From a virus, in the IMG/VR virus record IMGVR_UViG_3300025669_002485, positions 1 through 21,086 of that record: DNA of 21,086 bases, one strand, 5' to 3'. Positions 1 through 6,616 of the stretch are shown in pieces. The position numbers and the translations under genes were made by a program. The notes under the pieces were generated by a model that was given only the letters and a program-made list of their open reading frames with translations, made no database searches and was not told where the DNA came from. Each line of letters opens with the position of its first letter. The first letter of the stretch is position 1.

Positions 1-5
1 ATACT

Positions 6-419
6 ATGTTATTCCGTAAGCAGTGGGTGGAAATTTACAAGAAAAAAGGAATTGATATAGATAAAATGGGTGATACTATGAGAAGTCTTCAAAATAAAAT
101 AGATAGTTTAATGTTAAGATTGGCAAAAACTCAAAACGATAAAGATGTGGAAAAACTTAAAAATGAGATTATTCAATTAAAAGATGAACAAGCTTCTATT
201 AATATTGAGAAGACAGATTTACTGTCCTCAAGTATTGAAGATGTGCTAAATATAAATGTAACTTCATACTATGCGTATATTGTCTTGGAGAGGAAAGAAG
301 GGGATAATTGGGTTAAGGCATTTGCTACATACAAGGATTTCGTTAATAGTCATGATACTGAGCTTTTGAACAAATGTCTGTATAACGTAAATTATTTAAT
401 TTATCAACCTTTATTTTAA
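6..419 (+). CDS. Small tail-operon protein upstream of tape measure, possible tail assembly chaperone
   Basis: I do not recognise the family. The 137-residue product has a charged, probably coiled-coil segment at about residues 22-66 (heptad-like Leu/Ile spacing with many Lys, Glu and Asp). A more compact, aromatic-rich C-terminus follows. It is the second gene upstream of the tape measure gene, the place where siphophages carry their tail assembly chaperones, so that role is inferred from position only. The start is uncertain: the frame is still open to the left edge of the window, so the true start may lie outside. It ends at a TAA, 20 nt before the next gene. The next gene is in the -1 frame, as in lambda G/GT, but an in-frame stop at 437-439 blocks a frameshift fusion. 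Confidence 0.75.
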   Translation: MLFRKQWVEIYKKKGIDIDKMGDTMRSLQNKIDSLMLRLAKTQNDKDVEKLKNEIIQLKDEQASINIEKTDLLSSSIEDVLNINVTSYYAYIVLERKEGDNWVKAFATYKDFVNSHDTELLNKCLYNVNYLIYQPLF

Positions 420-439
420 AATTGGAAGGAATATTTTAA

Positions 440-793
440 ATGGAAGATGTTATAAGAAAATTGGCGAGAAGCAATTATTGGCAATTACTTTATGCTCGTG
501 CAAAAGATTTAAGTAATATTCGATTATTTAAAAATGAAATGGATTTCACGTTTTTACAATTAAATCTGCTCCAGTATTTAGAAATATACAATTCATTATA
601 CACTGATTTATACATGAAAGAGAAATACATAAGTGAAGAAGTTATTAAAGATGATTTACGAACAGATGCTTATTTATTATACAAAAGTAAAAAGAAAGAT
701 TCGGATGAAAAAGAAGACAAAAAATCAAAACAAATAGACCATGGAGGTCTTCCAAGTATAATTTTTAAATCAAAAAGTAGGAAGAAAAAATAA
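440..793 (+). CDS. Small charged protein directly upstream of tape measure, possible tail assembly chaperone
   Basis: Hypothetical protein of 117 residues, not recognised by family. The N-terminal two thirds look helical and rich in Leu and Tyr. The last 35 residues or so are a highly charged Lys/Asp/Glu tail ending in a run of basic residues, probably disordered. The start at 440 is supported by GGAAGGA nine nt upstream and by an in-frame TAA just before the ATG. The stop codon abuts the tape measure ATG, so the two are probably translationally coupled. Position suggests a tail assembly chaperone or tape-measure partner, which I infer from synteny. No sequence motif proves it. Confidence 0.8.
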   Translation: MEDVIRKLARSNYWQLLYARAKDLSNIRLFKNEMDFTFLQLNLLQYLEIYNSLYTDLYMKEKYISEEVIKDDLRTDAYLLYKSKKKDSDEKEDKKSKQIDHGGLPSIIFKSKSRKKK

Positions 794-3790
794 ATGTTAG
801 ACAATACACAATATTTAATTAGTTTTGTAGCAACTGTTCAGGGTGGTAAAATAGCAATCAGTCAACTTCAACAGATGGAACAAACTACTGGTAAATTGGA
901 TAAAGGTATGGTAAAAGCTGGAAAGAGTGCTAATAATTTCTCTCGTATGCTTAAACGCAGTGCTATGGTTATACCTCTTTGGTTTGTATTAAGAAGAGTT
1001 TTTATGGGCATTATGAACACTATTACTAATATGGTTAAATCTTGGTTAGAGTTAGATGATGCTTTAGCAAGAATTAAAACAGTAGTTTCTGCTTCGTCTA
1101 AGTCAATAGAAGCAGATATGATAGCTATTAGACGAACCATTTTAGATACTGCTGTGACAACAAGAGTTTCTATAAAGGAATTATCTGAAACTTTTTATTT
1201 CCTTAGAACTGCTGGATTATCTACTCAAGAAGCAATAGGGGCATTTAAACCTACTGTAGATGCTATGGTAGGAACAATGAATAGTGGGAAAGACACTGCA
1301 AGACTTATGGCAGGTGTTTTTAACACTATGGGAAAATATATAGGAGATAATCTTACAGTAACAGAAAAATTTACAAGAATAGCAGATGTATTAACTTATA
1401 CTTATGCAACTCAGGATGTTCAGCTTCAGGAATTAACCCAATCCTATATGAAATTAGCTCCTTATACTGCTGGAATGTCTGATAGTTTTTTAGAGATGAT
1501 TACAATGTTAGGATTTTTAAATACTCGCTTGTTGCGTTCAGGAAGAACTGGACGATTAACTGGTAGGGCATTTATACAAATAACTAAAAATGCAGATAAA
1601 TTGGCTGGTATTTTTGATGTTACATTTGAGTCAGACAAACCTCTTGGTTTTTTAGACATTATAGGACAAATACATGACAGAATAGGAACAACAGGCAAAA
1701 TATCAGCAAAAGCATCCAAGGCTTTAGAGCAAGTGTTTATGACAAGAGGAGCAGTTGCTGTTAGGTTATTAATAGAAAATTTTGAAGAATTAAAAGAGGA
1801 AATCGGATTGGCAGGAGAAAGCTCTAAAGATTTTGCTAAAAGAATGCGAGAGATTAGAGAAGCTACAGTCACTGCTCAATTTGAAAAAATGAGAAATATT
1901 TTACATACTATGTTTGCAGAGTTTATGAGTGGATTTATGGCTACTGGAGATTTGACTGAAGCTTTAAAAGAGTTTAATGATGGTTTAACATCTTCAATCC
2001 AATCAATCAAAACCTTTGGTTCATGGGTGGGGTGGCTTCAAACCCAAATGTCTCAACTTATATTGGGGATTATGGCATTGCAAAATATAAGACAAAGAGT
2101 GGCACTTGGAGAAATAGGATTTGGGGAAGGAATAGCAGAATATGCCAAATGGCTTCGTGAATCTAAAATTGAACTTATAAGTTTTGCTGAGTGGCAACAA
2201 AGAATAAAAGAAGAGCAAGAAAAAATGAAAGAGATAAGAGAAGAGGAAGTGAAAGTTCAAGAAAAACTTGTCAAGCAAGAAAAAGACCTCCTTACAGATA
2301 TGGAAATTATTTCTTCAGGATTAAGCACTGAATTGAACATAATGAAGGCATTAGAAAACACCCAGTTGAGCATACTAAAGATGAAAAAAATGCAACTCGA
2401 ACTTGATTTGGCTGGATTGGATTCAGACAAGAAAGAGATAGAGTTAGAGAAGGTGCAAGGAAAGATAACAGTAGAAACAATAAAACAACATAAGAAATTG
2501 GCAGATACTTATTTGAAAGCAGAACTTGACATACTGAAAACTATGGGTGTTCATCAACTTGACATACTCGAATATGAATTGAAAATTTTAGAAGGAAGTA
2601 AGAATTTAGTAGATTCTCGTAAACGTCAAGAGAAAATGGGAAAAGTCAGAACTAAACTGGCTAAAATAGAGAAACAATGGGGTGATAAATTAGGAAAAGG
2701 TTTGTGGGAGTCAGTTGATGCTCATTATAAGATGACTAAGGAGCAACTATATGAATTGGAGTTGGCAGAAGCATTGTCTGGGGTTGAGGGAGAAAAGCTA
2801 AGAATAGAGGAATTGAAATTACTAACGACAAAGGAACGTGTTAATCTTCTTGGCTACTATTCACAAGTTTATGCAACTCAAGAATTGAATATGGCTAAGG
2901 CTTTAGGGGCTAGTGAGTTTCAGATATTGCAAATAGAAAGGGAACAGTTAGAAGCAAGAAGAGACCAACTTCTTCCTTTAGCATATCAAGCAAAACTATT
3001 GAAAATTATAAATAAAGAGGAAATTTTACGAGCAAAAACCTTACTTAACCAACTTTCTACATATGGTGATATAATGAAAGAGTTTGAAAAGGCAACTCCA
3101 TTGGAAAGACCTATGCTATTGAAAAGGATTCAAATGCAACGAATGTCACCTGAAGAACTTTATGGAGAGATTAAAGGTTCTGCTTATATTGAAAAAATAT
3201 GGCATGATAACATGGATAAATTTAGTGAGATGCAAAATCTTATGGCAAAAAAGGCTAGTGCAGAGGCAAATAGACTTGATATTTGGAAAGTTGCATTTCC
3301 AGACCCCAAACAAACTGAGTATGATATTAAAAGACATGGGCAAACCATGATTACAGAGGCAGAACTATTTCTTAGTAACTTTGCTGAACTTTATGCAAAG
3401 GCAAAAGGAAAGACGGATGTTCGAGAACAACTTGTGGATTTATTTGCACCTTCTAAAGCAACAGCATTTTGGGCTACTTGGACAGACAGAGCATTAGAAG
3501 CAGTTCAAGCATTTAAAACAGCATATCAAAATGCTATTGAAATAACTCCAAAAGGAAAAGGTGCTGAAGCAGAAGGTGTTGGTCTAAAATCGCAAATTAT
3601 TAAAAACTTAGAACTTTTTATCAAAGGTAAACCAGTTGCTCAAATGACTATTGAAGCAATGACTATCCAATTACCTCCAGATACATTGGAGAGAGTATCA
3701 TTTGAGACTGCAAGTATAGTAGAAAGAAGATTAAAAGAAAATGAGGATTTACAAAAATTTTTAGCGGATGTCATCAGACCACATCTTTAA
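794..3790 (+). CDS. Phage tail tape measure protein, TP901 type
   Basis: The 998-residue protein scaffolds assembly of the long tail tube and sets its length. Residues 80-360 resemble the core of the TP901/PhageMin_Tail family: ELSETFYFLRTAGLS near 129-143, a conserved region with TRIADVLTYTYATQDVQL at 194-211, and a Gly/Arg-rich stretch around 250-260. A hydrophobic helix lies at 57-78. From about 465 to 760 the chain is mostly charged heptad-like helix, as expected for a rod filling the tail lumen. By the usual length rule for siphophage tape measures (about 0.15 nm per residue), the tail would be near 150 nm. The start is set by GGAAG nine nt upstream, immediately after the preceding stop. 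The size and neighbours argue for a long-tailed phage. The family call is firm. I see no lytic transglycosylase or peptidase motif in it. Confidence 0.93.
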   Translation: MLDNTQYLISFVATVQGGKIAISQLQQMEQTTGKLDKGMVKAGKSANNFSRMLKRSAMVIPLWFVLRRVFMGIMNTITNMVKSWLELDDALARIKTVVSASSKSIEADMIAIRRTILDTAVTTRVSIKELSETFYFLRTAGLSTQEAIGAFKPTVDAMVGTMNSGKDTARLMAGVFNTMGKYIGDNLTVTEKFTRIADVLTYTYATQDVQLQELTQSYMKLAPYTAGMSDSFLEMITMLGFLNTRLLRSGRTGRLTGRAFIQITKNADKLAGIFDVTFESDKPLGFLDIIGQIHDRIGTTGKISAKASKALEQVFMTRGAVAVRLLIENFEELKEEIGLAGESSKDFAKRMREIREATVTAQFEKMRNILHTMFAEFMSGFMATGDLTEALKEFNDGLTSSIQSIKTFGSWVGWLQTQMSQLILGIMALQNIRQRVALGEIGFGEGIAEYAKWLRESKIELISFAEWQQRIKEEQEKMKEIREEEVKVQEKLVKQEKDLLTDMEIISSGLSTELNIMKALENTQLSILKMKKMQLELDLAGLDSDKKEIELEKVQGKITVETIKQHKKLADTYLKAELDILKTMGVHQLDILEYELKILEGSKNLVDSRKRQEKMGKVRTKLAKIEKQWGDKLGKGLWESVDAHYKMTKEQLYELELAEALSGVEGEKLRIEELKLLTTKERVNLLGYYSQVYATQELNMAKALGASEFQILQIEREQLEARRDQLLPLAYQAKLLKIINKEEILRAKTLLNQLSTYGDIMKEFEKATPLERPMLLKRIQMQRMSPEELYGEIKGSAYIEKIWHDNMDKFSEMQNLMAKKASAEANRLDIWKVAFPDPKQTEYDIKRHGQTMITEAELFLSNFAELYAKAKGKTDVREQLVDLFAPSKATAFWATWTDRALEAVQAFKTAYQNAIEITPKGKGAEAEGVGLKSQIIKNLELFIKGKPVAQMTIEAMTIQLPPDTLERVSFETASIVERRLKENEDLQKFLADVIRPHL

Positions 3791-3805
3791 AGGAGAAAAT
3801 AAATC

Positions 3806-4231
3806 ATGGCGAATTATACTGTAAAATTGACGTTTTTGTCGTCAGAGTCAGGAAGTGTAGAATATGAGTTTCCTCATTTACAACATCTTTCCGACCCAGA
3901 AAGTGGGATGAAAGCAACTGTGATTAAGGGAAATAGAGCAGATGGGTCTTTGGTCATTCCTGGAGGAAAAAAAAGTCCTCAAATTCAAGTGAGAGGTAAA
4001 TTGTTTGATAATGATGGTTATGCTGATATAACAAGTCTAATGAATGCTATGAGAAGTGATGTAGACACAGCACAGGGGACTTTAACACTTAAACATCGTC
4101 CTCTCACGGGAGGGGATTGGTCTACGGTCTGGAGCTATACGGTGAGGAGGCTTGATGAAATTCGCTTCCCACAGTCAATGAGAACAGGTGTGCAGGAATA
4201 TGAATGCACATTTTTAATTTTGGCTTTTTAA
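3806..4231 (+). CDS. Short distal-tail-like (Dit/belt) protein
   Basis: The 141-residue protein is almost entirely beta-strand-like. It has a Gly/Pro turn with GGKKSPQIQVRGKLF near 53-67 and ends in a strand run, RTGVQEYECTFLIL. Size, predicted fold and position right after the tape measure fit the N-terminal belt domain of Dit proteins, which form the ring between tail tube and tail tip in siphophages. I saw no exact family signature, so the role rests on position and beta content. A good ribosome binding site (AAAGGAG, ten nt spacing) fixes the start. The stop is followed after three nt by the start of an inserted endonuclease gene. Without that insert, it would sit directly upstream of the gene at 4992. 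Confidence 0.7.
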   Translation: MANYTVKLTFLSSESGSVEYEFPHLQHLSDPESGMKATVIKGNRADGSLVIPGGKKSPQIQVRGKLFDNDGYADITSLMNAMRSDVDTAQGTLTLKHRPLTGGDWSTVWSYTVRRLDEIRFPQSMRTGVQEYECTFLILAF

Positions 4232-4234
4232 TAA

Positions 4235-4975
4235 ATGAAGAATTATTGCATAGATTGTCTTAACAAAGGAATTAAGACTGAAATTAGTTTAAAAGTGAAA
4301 CGATGCCAGTCTTGTGCTCAGAAAAATAGATTTAAAAATAAAGAAAATCATCCTTTTTTTGGTAAGAAACACAGCGAAACTCATAAAAAGAGAATTAGTA
4401 AAACACTGAAAAAAGCTTATAAAGAAGGGAGAAAAAAAGTTTGTCATACTAAAAAATCTAAGAAAATAATTAGCGATAAAGCTAAAGAAAGATTTAAAGA
4501 CCCTACAAAACATCCGAATTTCAAAGATGGACGAACTTTACAAAAATATTACTGTAAAGAACCCGATTGTAATAGAGAGATAAGTTTATGTTCTGCTTTA
4601 TATCATCAAGGTAGATGTCAAAGTTGTGCAAAAAAAGGAAAACTTGGTTATTGGTATGGTAAAAAACGTCCTGAACATAGTAAAAAAATGTCAGGTAAAG
4701 GAAGTCCAACTTACATAGATGGAAAAGGTAATGACCCTTATCCTTTAGAATTTAATAATAAACTCAAGGAACAAATTCATAAAAGAGATAATCATAAATG
4801 CCAAGTTTGTAATAAATCTCAATTAGAGAAAGGTAAAAAGTTATCAACTCATCACATTGATTATAACAAGGAAAATAATAAAGAAGATAATTTAATTTCT
4901 TTATGCCAAAATTGTCATGTAAAGACAAATTATAATAGAAAAGTTTGGAAAAAATATTTTAAAATAAAAGAATAA
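4235..4975 (+). CDS. HNH homing endonuclease with zinc-finger and NUMOD3 DNA-binding modules
   Basis: This 246-residue, very Lys-rich free-standing endonuclease is the type that mobilises its own gene within phage genomes. Visible order: a Cys4 module (C5, C8, C24, C27), a NUMOD3-like motif at 41-58 (GKKHSETHKKRISKTLK), a linker with DGR near 98-100, a second Cys4 module (C107, C112, C128, C131), a second NUMOD3-like motif near 141-154, then an HNH domain. The HNH domain has C189/C192 and C224/C227 zinc pairs, catalytic H206-H207, N219 and H228. It sits between two tail genes. No ribosome binding site precedes its ATG, only TAATAA, and an in-frame stop lies just upstream, so translation probably depends on re-initiation after the upstream gene. 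The Cys4 modules closely resemble those of the minus-strand endonuclease at 12096-12818. Confidence 0.92.
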   Translation: MKNYCIDCLNKGIKTEISLKVKRCQSCAQKNRFKNKENHPFFGKKHSETHKKRISKTLKKAYKEGRKKVCHTKKSKKIISDKAKERFKDPTKHPNFKDGRTLQKYYCKEPDCNREISLCSALYHQGRCQSCAKKGKLGYWYGKKRPEHSKKMSGKGSPTYIDGKGNDPYPLEFNNKLKEQIHKRDNHKCQVCNKSQLEKGKKLSTHHIDYNKENNKEDNLISLCQNCHVKTNYNRKVWKKYFKIKE

Positions 4976-4991
4976 AAAGGAGGAACTAAAT

Positions 4992-5645
4992 ATGACAAAT
5001 TTAAAATTTTATGTCAATGAGGTTGATGCTACTAAAGATTACGATACTGAACCTACTCATTATAAGGAGTTAGACCTTACGTTAGATTACTTCATTTGGA
5101 CTGCTGGTAGTGATGATGTAAAAGATGGAGTGGATGAACCTGGAGAGGATGAATTAAATGAAGCTTCTACTATTATCCACGATACAGATGAAACTCAGGT
5201 AGCTTATTGTTTAATGTATGATGACAGTGCAGATGAATTAAGAGAAGTTATTGGTATGGGTGCGAATAGTAAATTTGTATTTTGTGTTAGATTTGATGGA
5301 GATACTGCTTCTGAACCAAGATTAGAAGCTTGGGATGATGATACTCATACTACTATTGATAAACATTGTTTGGGTGATGGAATACCAGCAAATTCTATGC
5401 TAAAGAGTGCTTGCACTACTTTTAATCCACCTGGGGCTAGTTGGGCTAAGGTAGGTGGAACACATACTGAATTAGCTGGAGGTAGTAATTATCTTTTGCT
5501 TAATGGTGGCACTGGTGCAATTATTTTAGATTCTGGTGAGACTTATAGGGAACTTTATTATAATCTGGCTATTGTGCTCGAAGGAGGAGATACTGAACCA
5601 GGTGCGTTTACCTTCGTGTCTACGATAAGATTTACCTACAATTAA
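4992..5645 (+). CDS. Acidic virion structural protein of unknown function
   Basis: I do not recognise this 217-residue protein. It is strongly acidic, with dense Asp/Glu between residues 38 and 130. The C-terminus is Gly-rich and beta-strand-like and ends in a run such as FTFVSTIRFTYN, typical of phage tail or appendage beta domains. Only two or three Cys residues are present, with no zinc-finger pattern. It starts with a near-perfect ribosome binding site (AAGGAGG, eight nt spacing), the strongest in the tail operon, which suggests a protein needed in many copies. It lies between the inserted HNH gene and other small tail genes. A tail tip, tail tube decoration or fibre role is inferred from context. 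Confidence 0.85.
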   Translation: MTNLKFYVNEVDATKDYDTEPTHYKELDLTLDYFIWTAGSDDVKDGVDEPGEDELNEASTIIHDTDETQVAYCLMYDDSADELREVIGMGANSKFVFCVRFDGDTASEPRLEAWDDDTHTTIDKHCLGDGIPANSMLKSACTTFNPPGASWAKVGGTHTELAGGSNYLLLNGGTGAIILDSGETYRELYYNLAIVLEGGDTEPGAFTFVSTIRFTYN

Positions 5646-5664
5646 TTTAAGAAAGGAATAATAA

Positions 5665-6054
5665 ATGAATAATTTACCTTTATACACTTTGATATTCGAG
5701 GATGATGAGAAGTTTATTGGAGGCACAGATTATAGAGATACTAAGTGGTTATCTATCCCCTGCAATCAGAAAATCAGGAGAATATTTTACAGATTGCCCA
5801 CAAATGATTATTTAACTTTAGGGAATTTTTCTCAAATCTACCACTATGTTGAAGCCGTTCTAGATTTAAATGGCAAAAACAGAGGTAAGACTAATATAGA
5901 ATTTGTTTGTTTATTATTGGAAAGAGGAGATAAAGTTTTGCAATATAAAATTAATCAGGCAACAGGAAATATAAATATGGAAATCTTTGATAAAGATGAT
6001 GATTATATACAAAAACTTAATATAAGTGGTTGGAAATTAGGAATAACAAATTAA
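5665..6054 (+). CDS. Hypothetical tail-operon protein
   Basis: Unrecognised 129-residue protein. It is mixed in composition, with many aromatic residues and beta-strand-like segments, and has no transmembrane stretch, signal peptide or catalytic motif that I can see. The ribosome binding site (AAAGGAA, about seven nt before the ATG) supports the start. Intergenic gaps of 19 and 16 nt to its neighbours show that it belongs to the tail operon. A small baseplate or tail-tip component is the simplest guess from context, but nothing in the sequence demonstrates it. Confidence 0.8.
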   Translation: MNNLPLYTLIFEDDEKFIGGTDYRDTKWLSIPCNQKIRRIFYRLPTNDYLTLGNFSQIYHYVEAVLDLNGKNRGKTNIEFVCLLLERGDKVLQYKINQATGNINMEIFDKDDDYIQKLNISGWKLGITN

Positions 6055-6070
6055 AAAGGAGGAGAATAAT

Positions 6071-6601
6071 ATGGAAGATAAATTAGGAATTACAGATAAA
6101 ATACTGCTGAGGTTAATCAAAAAAAGAAAGTTGAATGATACTTTTAAATTAATTGGAGACGGTTACGTTGAGCTGAGGCGAAAAGATGGAAGTGTTATTG
6201 AAGGTTCACAAGAAGAAATCAAGGGAAAAAATATAGTTAATCTTGGAAAAGCACACGTAGCTAAACTATTAGGTGGAGTAGATTCAGTAGATGATTTTGA
6301 AGCTATAGCTATTGGAACTGGAACTAATGCTGAAAATGATGCTGATACTGCTTTGCAGACTGAAATTGACAGACAAGTATGTTCGCCAGTTCCAAGTTAT
6401 GAAGCAGATTATAAATGTGTATTTGAAAGAACTTTTACTTTTGATTCTGGTGAGGAATACGCCCTTTGGGAAGCTGGATTATTTGACTCAGCAACTGCTT
6501 CTGGTTCAACAATGTTAGATAGATTTAAGTTTGCATCTGTGAAGAACGTGGATGCTGACACCGATTTGTATTGCAAAATCACACTTACGGTAGCTGGATA
6601 A
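6071..6601 (+). CDS. Phage tail appendage protein with IGTGT-type domain
   Basis: The 176-residue protein contains a region recurrent in phage tail-fibre-associated proteins. It has VNLGKAHVAKLLGG at 56-69, the FEAIAIGTGTNA segment at 76-87, an ALQTEI motif at 94-99, then ALWEAGLFDSATA at 131-143 and a final ITLTV strand. The pattern of a short Gly/Thr turn, Asp-rich loop and paired beta-strands suggests a small beta-sandwich used for trimer or receptor contacts. The first 50 residues look helical and charged and may be the attachment part. The start is fixed by an excellent AAAGGAGGAG ribosome binding site. It sits just upstream of the lectin/hub fusion gene. Family-level recognition is by pattern memory only, and the function is inferred as structural. 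Confidence 0.75.
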   Translation: MEDKLGITDKILLRLIKKRKLNDTFKLIGDGYVELRRKDGSVIEGSQEEIKGKNIVNLGKAHVAKLLGGVDSVDDFEAIAIGTGTNAENDADTALQTEIDRQVCSPVPSYEADYKCVFERTFTFDSGEEYALWEAGLFDSATASGSTMLDRFKFASVKNVDADTDLYCKITLTVAG

Positions 6602-6616
6602 TAAAGAGAATAAATA

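Noticed and set aside
380-445. Possible -1 programmed frameshift joining the two genes ahead of the tape measure (lambda G/GT style)
   Set aside because: The frames are related by -1, but a TAA at 437-439 in the second gene's frame, just before its ATG, would stop a fused product. The second gene also has its own ribosome binding site.
868-2278. Antisense open frames inside the tape measure gene
   Set aside because: They lack ribosome binding sites, have odd low-complexity composition and lie fully inside a well-supported gene, so they are shadows.
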